DNA of 64,000 nucleotides from the NCBI RefSeq assembly GCF_019966535.1, contig NZ_JAIMID010000011.1, positions 62,001 to 126,000 of the forward strand, written 5' to 3'. Position 1 is the first letter of the stretch. Every line of letters starts with the position of its first letter. Origin of the DNA: Mesobacterium pallidum (GTDB lineage: Bacteria > Pseudomonadota > Alphaproteobacteria > Rhodobacterales > Rhodobacteraceae). A program made the position numbers and the translations under genes. Shown here piece after piece: positions 55,503 through 64,000 of this stretch. Under the pieces are notes generated by a model, which had not been told where the DNA came from, made no database searches, and was given only the letters and a program-made list of their open reading frames with translations.

Positions 55503-55622
55503 CAGGACCTTGTGGCGCGTCATTACCCTCTATCCAAATCTGGGGCGCCCGCCTATGATCCTGTGGATAAGGGGGCCAAGATCCCCAATCAGAGGCGGTG
55601 ACAAGGGAAAGGGGACAAGGGA

Positions 55623-56090
55623 ATGCGTTGTCCGTTTTGCGGCAATATCGACACGCAGGTGAAGGATTCACGCCCGGCCGAGGACCACGTGTCCATCCGC
55701 CGGCGCCGGTTCTGTCCGGCCTGCGGCGGGCGGTTCACGACCTATGAGCGCGTGCAGCTGCGCGACCTCGTGGTCATCAAGTCCAACGGCCGGCGCGAGG
55801 ATTTCGACCGCGACAAGCTGGAACGCTCGATCCGCATCTCGATGCAGAAACGGCCCGTCGAGCCCGAACGCATCGACCAGATGATCTCGGGCCTCGTGCG
55901 GCGGCTGGAAAGCATGGGCGAGACGGACATTCCTTCGAAGTCCATCGGCGAGATCGTGATGGAGGCGCTGGCCCGGATCGACACCGTGGCCTACGTGCGT
56001 TTCGCCAGCGTTTACAAGAACTTCCAGGCGGCAGACGATTTCGACAAGTTCGTGGCCGAGCTGCGCCCGGATCCGAACTCCGAGGCGTGA
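55623..56090 (+). CDS. nrdR: NrdR, ribonucleotide reductase repressor
   Basis: A 155-residue regulator. Zinc ribbon C3-C6-C31-C34 (MRCPFCG and [10 protein letters not shown]), then an ATP-cone domain ([20 protein letters not shown]). It senses ATP/dATP and represses nrd operons. It overlaps ribD by four bases (GTGA), the common nrdR-ribD coupling. The 120-base upstream gap has no obvious NrdR box. Confidence 0.97.
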   Translation: MRCPFCGNIDTQVKDSRPAEDHVSIRRRRFCPACGGRFTTYERVQLRDLVVIKSNGRREDFDRDKLERSIRISMQKRPVEPERIDQMISGLVRRLESMGETDIPSKSIGEIVMEALARIDTVAYVRFASVYKNFQAADDFDKFVAELRPDPNSEA

Positions 56091-57172
56091 ACGACGCGCG
56101 TTACATGGCCCTGGCCCTCGGGCTGGGGCGGCGTGGCATGGGGCGGTGCTGGCCGAACCCGGCGGTGGGCTGCGTGATCGTGAACGCGGGCCGCATCGTC
56201 GGCCGTGGCTGGACGCAACCCGGCGGTCGCCCCCATGCGGAAACGGTGGCGCTGGCCCAGGCCGGGTCGCTGGCGCGGGGTGCCACGGCCTATGTCACGC
56301 TCGAACCCTGCGCCCATCACGGCAAGACGCCCCCCTGCGCCGAGGCGCTGGTACGCGCTGGCGTGGCCCGGGTCGTGTCGGCCCTGCAGGACCCGGATCC
56401 GCGGGTGGCGGGCGGCGGCCATGCCATCCTGCAAGAAGCGGGGATCGAGGTCACCACAGGCGTGCTCGCGGACGAGGCCGCGCAAGACCACGCCGGGTTC
56501 CTGACCCGCATCACCCGCGGCCGCCCCCGGCTGACGCTCAAGCTTGCCCTGTCGCTCGACGGGCGCATCGCGACGGCCACGGGCGAAAGCCAGTGGATCA
56601 CCGGCCCCGAAGCGCGTCGCCATGTCCATTCACAGCGCGCGCGTCACGACGCGGTGATGGTCGGCGGCGGTACGGCTCGCACGGATGACCCGTCGCTGAC
56701 CGTGCGCGGGCTCGGCATGGCGCACCAACCCCTCCGCATCGTCGCCTCGCGCCGCCTGTCGCTGGCCGAGGATGGACAGCTGGCCCGCACCGCGACCGAG
56801 GTCCCGGTCTGGCTGCTGCATGGCTCGGATGCCGACCCGGAGCTGGCCAGCCGCTGGCGCGCCCGGGGCGCGACCTGCCTCGAGGTGCCAGTGATCCAGG
56901 GGCGCCTGTCGCCCTCGGCCATGCTGGACATGCTTGGCGTCGAGGGCCTCACGCGCGTCTACTGCGAAGGCGGCGGCACCTTCGCCGCCTCCTTGCTGGA
57001 AGAAGGCCTGGTCGACGAATTGCACGTCTACACGGCCGGCCTCGCCCTTGGCGCCGAAGGCCAGCCCGGCCTCGGCGCCCTCGGCCTCGACCGCCTGGCC
57101 GAAGCGCCACGTTACCGGCTCACGACGCTGCGCCAACTCGGCCCTGACATCTTCCACCGCTGGCAGCGCTGA
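56087..57172 (+). CDS. ribD: bifunctional riboflavin deaminase/reductase
   Basis: A 361-residue RibD. N-terminal deaminase with zinc site H50-A-E52 and [11 protein letters not shown] (C75, C84), C-terminal reductase from about 145 ([20 protein letters not shown]). It catalyses the second and third steps of riboflavin synthesis. Start GTG 56087 inside nrdR. The next riboflavin gene, ribE, is displaced 4.9 kb downstream by the capsule genes. Confidence 0.95.
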   Translation: MNDARYMALALGLGRRGMGRCWPNPAVGCVIVNAGRIVGRGWTQPGGRPHAETVALAQAGSLARGATAYVTLEPCAHHGKTPPCAEALVRAGVARVVSALQDPDPRVAGGGHAILQEAGIEVTTGVLADEAAQDHAGFLTRITRGRPRLTLKLALSLDGRIATATGESQWITGPEARRHVHSQRARHDAVMVGGGTARTDDPSLTVRGLGMAHQPLRIVASRRLSLAEDGQLARTATEVPVWLLHGSDADPELASRWRARGATCLEVPVIQGRLSPSAMLDMLGVEGLTRVYCEGGGTFAASLLEEGLVDELHVYTAGLALGAEGQPGLGALGLDRLAEAPRYRLTTLRQLGPDIFHRWQR

Positions 57173-57186
57173 TCGCCCGATCCGCC

Positions 57187-57368
57187 CTTCATTGTGCCAA
57201 TAAACTTCGGGGAGTGTGAGGGGCTGGCCCCTCACTCCGACGTCGATGTCGCAGCGCCTCCGGCGGGAGTATTTGCGGAATAATGAAAGCAGGCGCGCCC
57301 ATTCCCATTCATTATTCCGAAAGTACTCCGGGGGGCGTCACCAAAGGTGACGGGGGGCAGCGCCCCCT
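57187..57368. repeat. dispersed palindromic element, copy C (half plus full)
   Basis: A half element (TTCATTGTGCCAATAAACTT, from 57188) is followed by a hairpin at 57211-57238 that may terminate ribD. Then comes a full palindrome: left arm CCTCCGGCGGGAGTATTTGC (57257 on) to GGAATAATGAA, right arm CATTCATTATTCCGAAAGTA to CTCCGGGGGG (57306-57335), and a G/C hairpin ending near 57367. It sits between convergent ribD and kpsC. Confidence 0.8.
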
Positions 57369-57374
57369 GCCAGA

Positions 57375-59387
57375 TCACCGCCAAAGATGCGCCTGGCTGG
57401 CGAAGACACCCTGCAGCTTGGCCAGCAGCCGGTTGGCCAGCCCGGGATGCGGGATGCGTCCCTCGGCCAGCCGCTCGGCCACGACCTCGACGGGGCAGGG
57501 CGCGCCGGTCACCGGGTCCCAGTAGCGCGGGTAGTCGATCAGCGTGGCGTGGACCAGCGCGGGCAGGGCAACGCGGTGCTTGCGGCGGCGCGGCGGCACA
57601 GGGCCGCGGTCGGTGGTCAGGCCCCAGCCGGCGTAGAAAGGCGCGCCAAGGCAGACCACCTTGCGCCCGCGCAGCAGTGCTTCGAACCCGAGACCCGAGG
57701 TCATGGTCCAGACCTCGTCCACCGCGTCCAGCAGCGCGGCGGGGTCGGCGCCTGGCAGCACGACATCCGCCAAGGCTTCGCCCTCGATGGCGCCCTTGCG
57801 CAGGCCCGCTTCGACATCCGGGTGCGGCTTGTAGATCAGCACGGCATCGGGGTTCGCGGCGCGTGCGGCGGCGAGCAGCGCGACATTGGTCCTGACCTCG
57901 CCCGCCCCGAGCCGGATCGAGGCATCGTCCTCCACCTGGCCCGGCACTAGGATGCGGCGGCCCGCAGGCAGCTCGGGCAGCGGCGGCAGGCCGGCTCCGA
58001 GGTTGTACTTGGTCAGCCCGTCTTCGGTCAGCCTGCGGATCAGCCGCTCGGCCCGTCGCTGCTGGTCGGGCCGCAGGTTCTTCGAGGCAATGATCAGCCT
58101 TTCCAGCCGCGAGGGCGCAGAGGGGTCGTAGTAGATGCCGAGATCGTCGAGCACGAGGCTCACTGGCGGCACCAGTTCCGCCCCAAGCCCACGCGAGCGC
58201 AGGAAACCGTCTTCGACCCGCACCATGTCGTCGCCCGCGGTGGTGCCCCAACCCATGACGCGGCGGTCGCCGAAATCACCGGGCGCGCGCCGGAACCGGA
58301 CCGCCACCTGCTGGCCGAAATAGCGCTGCATGTGCGGGCGTTTCCAGAGCCGCATCCCGCAGGCAATCCAGCCCGTGCGATCCTCGCGCCAGGCGCGGAC
58401 CTGCGCCTCGAGCGCATCCAGCACCTCCTCGAGCTGGCAGAGCCGGTCGCGGAACGGGTCGTACCAGCGCGGATAGAGGATCATGGCGGCGGCAAAGAGC
58501 TGCGCCCGCGTCAGGTTGCGCTGGCGCCGGTCGAGCGGCGTGAAATCCTGCGTCAGCCCCCAGCCGGCATAGAAGGGCTGGCCGAAGACATGCGGCTTGT
58601 GGCCGGCCAGGATCGCTTCGAACCCCAGCTGGGACGACACGGTGTAGACCGCGACGGCGCCTTCGAGCAGCAGCCAGGGCGAGATCGGCTCGTCGTGGAA
58701 CTCCATCCCCTCCGACAGGTCGCCCGGCTCGAAATAGCCCTTGCGGTGGCCGGCGCGGGTCTCGGGGTGCGACCGGATCAGGATGCGGGCGGCGGGATGG
58801 GCCTCGCGCGCCTCGAACAGCATCTCGCGAAAGGTGTTGCGGTCGGCGCGGCTGGCCGTGACCGAGGCATCGCCCTTGGTCTGGTCGATCACCAGCACGT
58901 AGCCGGGGGCGGGCGGGTCGATATCCGTGCGGGTGGCGGCGTATTTCGTCAGGTGGCTGTCGCGCAGCCGCGCCATGGCATCGCGCGCGCGGTTCAGCAG
59001 GGCGGTGTCGTCCAGCGGGTGGGTGGCCAGCAGCTCTTCCAGTTCCGACGGCCGGGCGGGGTCGAAATGCACGCCCTTGGCATCGAGCATCAGCCCGACC
59101 GGCGGCTCTCCGTCCCGACCGGGGAACAGCGAGCGCAGGAAGGCATCCTCGACCCGCAGCACCGGCGCGTCGCGGCGGGCGGCCACCGCCTCGCCCCGCG
59201 GCGCTGTCGGCGACATGCCCCAGACGCCGACCATGTCGCCGTCGCCCGGCAGGCCCAGCTTGATGTCGTAGCCCGCCAGCTCGAGGATGCGGCGCACGCG
59301 GCCCTGGGTCAGGAACCCGCCGTTGTAAACGTAAAGCCGCCGGGGACGGGCCCCGGCGGCTTGGTCATCGGATGGCGCGGGGCCCAT
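57375..59387 (-). CDS. kpsC: KpsC, capsule beta-Kdo transferase (two modules)
   Basis: A 670-residue protein made of two related halves. Half 1 has RVEDAFLRSL, QTKGDASV, RSHPE and FYAGWGLTQDFTP. Half 2 has RVEDGFLRSRGLG, QVEDDASI, KPHPDVEAG and FYAGWGLTTDRGP. This is the dual Kdo-transferase organisation that builds the poly-Kdo linker of group 2-type capsules on lyso-phosphatidylglycerol. It starts four bases after the stop of the export lipoprotein gene. Last of the kpsS-export-kpsC block. Confidence 0.93.
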   Translation of the reverse strand: MGPAPSDDQAAGARPRRLYVYNGGFLTQGRVRRILELAGYDIKLGLPGDGDMVGVWGMSPTAPRGEAVAARRDAPVLRVEDAFLRSLFPGRDGEPPVGLMLDAKGVHFDPARPSELEELLATHPLDDTALLNRARDAMARLRDSHLTKYAATRTDIDPPAPGYVLVIDQTKGDASVTASRADRNTFREMLFEAREAHPAARILIRSHPETRAGHRKGYFEPGDLSEGMEFHDEPISPWLLLEGAVAVYTVSSQLGFEAILAGHKPHVFGQPFYAGWGLTQDFTPLDRRQRNLTRAQLFAAAMILYPRWYDPFRDRLCQLEEVLDALEAQVRAWREDRTGWIACGMRLWKRPHMQRYFGQQVAVRFRRAPGDFGDRRVMGWGTTAGDDMVRVEDGFLRSRGLGAELVPPVSLVLDDLGIYYDPSAPSRLERLIIASKNLRPDQQRRAERLIRRLTEDGLTKYNLGAGLPPLPELPAGRRILVPGQVEDDASIRLGAGEVRTNVALLAAARAANPDAVLIYKPHPDVEAGLRKGAIEGEALADVVLPGADPAALLDAVDEVWTMTSGLGFEALLRGRKVVCLGAPFYAGWGLTTDRGPVPPRRRKHRVALPALVHATLIDYPRYWDPVTGAPCPVEVVAERLAEGRIPHPGLANRLLAKLQGVFASQAHLWR

Positions 59388-59391
59388 GGTG

Positions 59392-60537
59392 TCAGCCGCC
59401 GACGCCCAGCGTCGAGGCGGCGGTGCCGACCGAGCCGATCGCACCGAGCGAGCCGGTGAGCGCGGCAATCGTCTTGGACCACTGGGTGAAGGGCGCCTCG
59501 GTCACGTACAGCGTGTCGTCGTCGCGCACGCTGAAATCGCGCGCCATGAACATCCCGTTGGGTTCCGTCAGGTCGAGCACGTAGACCATGCGCTGCGGGC
59601 CCACCAGATCGCTGCGGCCCAGCACCTGGCCGGCGATCTCGGCCGGCTCGTTGCGGAACACGAAGACGCCGGTCGGATCGGCCGCCGAGGCGGTCAGGCC
59701 GCCGACGCGCGCGATGGCCTCGACCGCCGACAGGGTCTGGCTTTCGAAGGGCACGCGGGCCTGGCTGCCGGTGGCGCCCAGCGCGGTAAAGGCGCGGGTG
59801 TCTTCCTCGACCAGGATGCGGTCACCGGCGCGCAGGGCGATGTCGTTTTCCGGGTGGTTGAACAGGTCCTGGAACCAGATCGTGCCCTTGTGCCCGCCGC
59901 GGATCAGCGAGACCTGGGCGATTTCCGGCTCGATGGTGATGCCGCCCGCCTGCGCCAGCATGGCGCCCAGCGTACGGGTGGGCCGCTCGATGGCAAAGAC
60001 GCCCTGCGTGCCGACCGAGCCGACCAGGCTGACCGTCGCGCCGTCGCCTGCGATGCGGCGCACCTCGACCTGCGGGTCGGGCGTCTGCTCTTTCAGCTTG
60101 TCGGTGATGATGCGGCGGACCGCTTCGGGCGAATTGCCCGAGGCTTTGATGCGCCCGGCATATGGCACGAAGATAAAGCCCGAGCCGTCGACCTGCACCT
60201 CTTCCAGCGTGGTGGAATTGGCGGTCTCGGCAGCCAGCAGGCCATCGTCGACGTTTTCCCAGATCGTCAGGCCCAGCGTGTCACCGGGGCTGATCGTGTC
60301 GCTGCCGACGCGGCCGGCGTTCAGGAAGGCATCGCCAAAGCCAAGCGCGGGCACGACCCCGGTCGCGGCGGTCACCCGGTCGTTCACGGCGACGACAAAG
60401 GCATCGCCCTGTTTCTGGACGGACCCTGCGTAGATCTCGCGCTTGTTGGGGCCGACGCGGGGCAAGCCGCAGGACGACACCAGTGCAACGGCGGTTACAA
60501 GGGCGACGCCTTTCGCCCAGCGGGAAGGATTGGACAT
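59392..60537 (-). CDS. outer-membrane polysaccharide export lipoprotein (Wza/KpsD-like)
   Basis: About 381 residues. Lipoprotein signal ending ALVSSC (Cys about 23 from ATG 60537; GTG 60540 is an alternative start). Polysaccharide-export domain with ISPGDTLGLTIWENVDDGLL and VDGSGFIFVPYAGRIKASG, then two SLBB-type domains. It forms the outer-membrane exit pore for capsule. A 150-base gap separates it from kpsS; two TTCCCGTC copies lie in that gap. Confidence 0.92.
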   Translation of the reverse strand: MSNPSRWAKGVALVTAVALVSSCGLPRVGPNKREIYAGSVQKQGDAFVVAVNDRVTAATGVVPALGFGDAFLNAGRVGSDTISPGDTLGLTIWENVDDGLLAAETANSTTLEEVQVDGSGFIFVPYAGRIKASGNSPEAVRRIITDKLKEQTPDPQVEVRRIAGDGATVSLVGSVGTQGVFAIERPTRTLGAMLAQAGGITIEPEIAQVSLIRGGHKGTIWFQDLFNHPENDIALRAGDRILVEEDTRAFTALGATGSQARVPFESQTLSAVEAIARVGGLTASAADPTGVFVFRNEPAEIAGQVLGRSDLVGPQRMVYVLDLTEPNGMFMARDFSVRDDDTLYVTEAPFTQWSKTIAALTGSLGAIGSVGTAASTLGVGG

Positions 60538-60689
60538 CACTGCTCGGTCTCCTGGACCCGTTCTTGTTGTTGACCCGCGCCGGACCTGGCGGCCGGACGG
60601 AAATTTGCCCCGGGTTGTCCCGGATGCACTGCCTCAATCTGAACGCTAGACGGGAAGGCCTGCAAAATCCATCCCTTGGACGGGAAAGC

Positions 60690-62000
60690 TCAGGTCACGA
60701 CCCGCAACTGTTGCCGTGGCGCCGCGGTGCCCTTGCGCAGCGCGTCATAGGGATCTTCGGGCGACAGCATCATGTCGACCACCAGCCGCAGCAACTGGCG
60801 CCGCCCCTTGGCCGAGTAGAACCCGCCCGGAACCTGGCTGGTTTCCAGCAGGTACCGGCGGTAATCGAGGTAGGCCCGGGCGTCGGGCCGGGTGGCGCCG
60901 CCGAAGAATTCCGCCAGCGGCTGGGTCGAAACGAATTCGGGCTTGGCATAGACCGCCGCGCCGAAGGTCTTGAGCGGGATGCCCCGCCAAAGCACCTGTT
61001 GCCCGGCGGTGGAATTGACCGTCACGGCGCTGCGCGCGTCATTGAGCAGCTGCGCCAGCTTGCCACCGCGGATGTAGTGCACGCGGTCCTCGACGCCATG
61101 CTCGCGCGCGAGACGCTTGAGCGTGGCGCGGATCGGGGCGCGGCCATCCTCGAGCGGATGCGCCTTGACCACAAGGTGGTGATGCCCCGGCGCGCCCTTG
61201 GCGAACCCCTCGACCACCACGGCCAGGAAATCCGTCATGGACCCGAAGGGCGAATGCATCTGGAAGCTGCTGTCATGTTCCAGTTGCAGCAGGCACATGT
61301 GGTACGGGTAGCCGCCGCCGCGCACGCGCCAGGTCCGCAGGATGCGGTCGGCGGCGGTCATCGGCATCGTCAGCAGCCGCTTGACGTAAAGCCGGAACTC
61401 CTGCGCCACGCCCAGGGCCCGGTGCGGGCGGAAGTTGCGGAAGGCGCGGTTCCGGAACATCACGAACCAGTGGTAGAGCGCGCCGTAAAAGATGTGGTGC
61501 CGCATGTCGCCCCAGTGCGATGGGGGCAGGGGGGTGTCGGCCTCGCAGAATTGCAGCGCCTGCTGCATCTCGGCCACGGACATGTCCATCAGCCGCGAAT
61601 GGCCGTTCGAGCCGCCGCGCTCATAGGTCACCCAGTAGGGGCGCATGTAGCCTTCCTCGAAGACATGGACCATCAGGCCCAGCGCGCGCGCGGCGCTGAC
61701 CGCTTCGGCATGGACGAACCGCGTGTCGCCATAGAGCACGATGTCGGTGATGCGCTTTTCGCGGGCGATCTCGCGGAAAGCGGCCGGCCAGTCGGACTGC
61801 TGCGCCGTGAAGGGCAGAAAGCTGGCGCTGTCGAACCAGAACGCCCGGTCGCCGGCGTTGAAACCCACGCGCCAGACCTCGGCGCCCGCCATGCGCAGCA
61901 TGCGGCCGAGCTTCCAGAAGAAGGGACCATGCGGCCCCTGCAGGAAGAGGAAGCGGCGGTTATCTCCGGCGGCGTTGCCCAAGGTTCTGAAATGTCCCAT
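60690..62000 (-). CDS. kpsS: KpsS, capsule beta-Kdo transferase
   Basis: A 436-residue KpsS-like protein that adds the first Kdo to the lipid anchor. NRRFLFLQGPHGPFFWKLGR, YGDTRFVHAEAV, VFEEGYMRPYWVTYERGGSN, VKAHPLEDGR and NSTAGQQVLWRGIP are the family motifs. First gene of the capsule block. No Shine-Dalgarno sequence is well placed before ATG 62000. A promoter with its -10 at 62015-62010 would give a very short or absent leader. Confidence 0.92.
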   Translation of the reverse strand: MGHFRTLGNAAGDNRRFLFLQGPHGPFFWKLGRMLRMAGAEVWRVGFNAGDRAFWFDSASFLPFTAQQSDWPAAFREIAREKRITDIVLYGDTRFVHAEAVSAARALGLMVHVFEEGYMRPYWVTYERGGSNGHSRLMDMSVAEMQQALQFCEADTPLPPSHWGDMRHHIFYGALYHWFVMFRNRAFRNFRPHRALGVAQEFRLYVKRLLTMPMTAADRILRTWRVRGGGYPYHMCLLQLEHDSSFQMHSPFGSMTDFLAVVVEGFAKGAPGHHHLVVKAHPLEDGRAPIRATLKRLAREHGVEDRVHYIRGGKLAQLLNDARSAVTVNSTAGQQVLWRGIPLKTFGAAVYAKPEFVSTQPLAEFFGGATRPDARAYLDYRRYLLETSQVPGGFYSAKGRRQLLRLVVDMMLSPEDPYDALRKGTAAPRQQLRVVT

Positions 62001-62007
62001 AAGATCG

Positions 62008-62040
62008 AAGGTATACCCCTATACCTTGCGGCCGGGTCAA
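62008..62040 (-). promoter_or_regulatory. palindromic operator and candidate promoter ahead of kpsS
   Basis: AAGGTATA-CCCC-TATACCTT (62008-62027) is a perfect 8-bp dyad. On the minus strand TTGACC (62040-62035) and TATACC (62015-62010) form a promoter with a 19-base spacer, and the dyad covers the -10. A bound protein could control kpsS. The same gap also serves divergent ribE. Confidence 0.6.
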
Positions 62041-62095
62041 AAATGTGGCGCGGGTGGGGCGATTGTTTCGAATGAGGCGCAAAGGAGAGCCGGGC

Positions 62096-62689
62096 ATGTT
62101 CACGGGCATCATCACCGACGTGGGTCGGATCGCGCGGATGGAGCAGCGCGGCGACCTGCGCGTGCGAATCGAGACGCGCTATGACACCAAGGGTATCGAC
62201 ATCGGTGCCTCGATCGCCTGCGACGGCTGTTGTCTGACGGTGGTTGCCCTGGGGCCGGACTGGTTCGACGTGGACGTGAGCGCGGAAAGTGTCGCGAAGA
62301 CCGCGCTGGGGCGCGGCGCCTGGGCCGAGGGCAAACGGGTGAACCTCGAACGCGCGCTGAAAGTGGGGGACGAGCTGGGCGGGCATATCGTGTCGGGCCA
62401 CGTGGACGGCGTGGCCGAGGTGATCGCCATGACGGACGAAGGCGACAGCACCCGCGTGACCTTCCGCGCGCCCGAGGCGCTGGCGCGCTTCATCGCGCCC
62501 AAAGGGTCGGTGGCGCTGAACGGCACCTCGCTGACGGTCAACGACGTGGCCGGGCGCGAGTTCGGCGTGAACCTGATCCCGCACACCCAGGCCGTGACGA
62601 CCTGGGGCGAAACCCGCGTGGGCGATCCGATCAACCTCGAGATCGACACGCTGGCCCGTTACGTCGCCCGCCTGACCGACTACGCCTGA
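62096..62689 (+). CDS. ribE: riboflavin synthase (alpha subunit)
   Basis: A 197-residue enzyme of two lumazine-binding repeats. Start MFTGIITDVGRIARMEQRGD; CDGCCLTVVALGPDWFDVDV in repeat 1; LNGTSLTVNDVAGREFGVNL in repeat 2. It dismutates 6,7-dimethyl-8-ribityllumazine to riboflavin. AAAGGAGAG before ATG 62096. Other riboflavin genes (ribBA, ribH) are not in the window. Confidence 0.96.
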   Translation: MFTGIITDVGRIARMEQRGDLRVRIETRYDTKGIDIGASIACDGCCLTVVALGPDWFDVDVSAESVAKTALGRGAWAEGKRVNLERALKVGDELGGHIVSGHVDGVAEVIAMTDEGDSTRVTFRAPEALARFIAPKGSVALNGTSLTVNDVAGREFGVNLIPHTQAVTTWGETRVGDPINLEIDTLARYVARLTDYA

Positions 62690-63038
62690 GCCAGCATTGT
62701 TCGGGGCACATGCGCGCGGTGCCGCGAGACCGGCCCGGGGCCGGTCCCGCGCCATGACCTCCGGCAAGAGTATTCCAGGAAAGTTGCAAGACGGATCCGG
62801 TTCCTTGTTCATCTTTCCGGAAATATCCCGGGGAGCTCGAGTGGCAGCGCCCCTCGTTTCCTTGTACCGCGCCTTCGGCGCGAGGGCCTGGCGCCTCCCT
62901 CCGCAGGACAGGTGACGCCTCCGGCGGGAGCATTTGAGGAAAAGTGAAAGCAGCGGCCCCGGATCCCTCTTCATCTTGCCGATAAACTCCGGGGGTGAGG
63001 CCCAGGGGGCCGAGGGGGCTGGCCCCCTCTGCGCCTGT
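62690..63038. repeat. intergenic region with two dispersed palindromic elements (copy D)
   Basis: A stem GACCGGCC / GGCCGGTC (62728-62746) follows ribE. Element D1 (62758 to about 62834) and D2 (left arm from 62917, right arm TTCATCTTGCCGATAAACTC from 62970) both match the palindromes seen at copies A to C. D2 ends with a hairpin GAGGGGGCTGGCCCCCTC (63012-63029). No coding frame seen. Confidence 0.75.
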
Positions 63039-64000
63039 TCAGCCCGCGCAACACCCCGAATTCGAACGAGCCATCGCCGCCTGCGCGCAGCCGCAGCTGG
63101 CCGCGATGCCGTCGCTGCGGGCCTGGGCGATGGCGAGCTTGCCGGCGATCAGGCGCCGTTCGGCCTCGGGGGCGGCGCGGGCGTCGAGGCAGGTCATGAG
63201 GCCATACAGCGACCAGACGTTGTCCGGGTGCTGGCAGGCGCGGGGCAGGGCGCCCGCAAGGCCCAGGTCCTCGCGGTAGACCTTCTCGGCCTCTTCCATG
63301 CGCCCCTGTTCCAGCAGCAGCGCGCCAAGCGCGTGGCGGGTGGGCTGCATCCAGCCCCAGGGCTCGTCGTAGGGGAGCGCGTCGTCCAGTGCCACCGCGC
63401 GGCGCAGGTGCGCAAATGCCACGTCGTAGCTGCCCTTGCGGTACGCGAGCTCGCCCCGCGCCATTTCGGTGGCGATGTCCAGCAGGTCCACCACCCGGCA
63501 ATTGTGCAACAGGCGCGTCTCCGGCACGGCCGCCTTCGACGCCTCGAACCGGGACATCTGTGTCTCGGCCTCTGCCACCCGGCCGAGCGCCGAGAGGGCG
63601 ACGGTCTTGGCGTAGTCGATCATGGCCGTGAGCGTGCAGTAGAGCGCCCGCTCCTCGGGATAGCCCATGGCGACGATTTGGTCCCACTTGCCGAAGCGCA
63701 CGAGGATATGCGGCGCCATGGACAGGTAGGCCTCGAAATAGTCCGCCATGGGCGGGCTTTCTATCCGCAGCATCTCTTCGGGCACGGTGGCTTGCATCCG
63801 GGCGAGGGCGGCATGGGCCGGGGCCTCGGCCCCGAGGAAGAGCGCGGCGTAGATGGCGAAATGCTCATCGTGGATCCGGTAGCCGGTATAGAGGTTCATC
63901 GCGCCCATTCGGTCGTAATAGACCATGTTGGCGCGGCTCGCCGCCTCGTTGGCGCGCAGGGCGGCGGCGTAATCGCCGACCTGGATGTCGATATGGCTGG
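63039..64000 (-). CDS. TPR-repeat protein, C-terminal part (runs off the window)
   Basis: The frame is open to the window end, so the start lies beyond 64000. The visible 320 residues contain TPR-like helix pairs (QVGDYAAALRANEAASRANM, YRKGSYDVAFAHLRRAVALD, LGALLLEQGRMEEAEKVYRE). The last 20 residues hold four Cys (SCGCAQ and SGCCAG). Such modules often follow an adenylate-cyclase or helix-turn-helix domain, but nothing in this part fixes a function. Confidence 0.75.
   Translation of the reverse strand, partial: SHIDIQVGDYAAALRANEAASRANMVYYDRMGAMNLYTGYRIHDEHFAIYAALFLGAEAPAHAALARMQATVPEEMLRIESPPMADYFEAYLSMAPHILVRFGKWDQIVAMGYPEERALYCTLTAMIDYAKTVALSALGRVAEAETQMSRFEASKAAVPETRLLHNCRVVDLLDIATEMARGELAYRKGSYDVAFAHLRRAVALDDALPYDEPWGWMQPTRHALGALLLEQGRMEEAEKVYREDLGLAGALPRACQHPDNVWSLYGLMTCLDARAAPEAERRLIAGKLAIAQARSDGIAASCGCAQAAMARSNSGCCAG

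Overview
The window is GC-rich and almost fully coding. It looks like chromosomal DNA of a Roseobacter-type alphaproteobacterium (Rhodobacterales). The pointers are a short ProRS without an editing insertion, a self-sufficient CYP116-type P450, soxBDAG, nrdR-ribD, hflK-hflC-DUF2065, a CtrA-type box, CcrM-type GANTC clusters and dispersed intergenic palindromes. The genus cannot be fixed from the sequence alone. No rRNA, tRNA, CRISPR array, transposase, integrase or phage gene was recognised. The mobile-looking DNA is limited to small palindromic repeats.

Layout. 1-15.3 kb: methylmalonyl-CoA mutase, a VOC protein, a P450-reductase-ferredoxin fusion, a VOC/GNAT pair, a TerB/J-domain protein overlapping an EEP-family phosphatase, the polyphosphate pair ppx and ppk (ppk preceded by a three-repeat Pho box), an hdaA-permease operon and a LuxR-type regulator. 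15.3-29.3 kb: proS, a 1020-residue acidic low-complexity protein, thiN, a DMT exporter, sdaA, a methyltransferase, rpiA, gor and the hflKC membrane protease regulator operon. 29.3-32.3 kb: a polysaccharide pyruvyl transferase, a pirin and a small membrane protein.

32.3-42.8 kb is the most distinctive region. Two paralogous sets of Tad-like, membrane-anchored proteins (VWA/TadG type plus two TadE-like types) face away from each other across a glutamate dehydrogenase gene. No Tad ATPase, secretin, prepilin or peptidase gene lies in the window. The right-hand set has a perfect CtrA box and a GANTC site upstream.

42.9-48.3 kb: the heterotetrameric sarcosine oxidase operon soxBDAG and a small secreted protein. 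48.4-53.4 kb: dnaG, rpoD (its leader carries three alternating 7-bp repeats, each containing a GANTC site) and an Stf0-type sulfotransferase. 53.4-55.5 kb: two paralogous two-cysteine exported proteins and an overlapping DCC/DUF4166/YjbQ run. 55.6-62.7 kb: nrdR and ribD, then ribE, with an oppositely oriented capsule block (kpsS, a Wza/KpsD-like lipoprotein, kpsC) between ribD and ribE. The window ends inside a TPR protein.

The genes are mostly housekeeping: propionate/methylmalonate flux, polyphosphate, replication control, riboflavin, glutathione and methylamine-derivative (sarcosine) catabolism. Accessory functions are surface structures (capsule, Tad-like proteins) and a xenobiotic-type P450.
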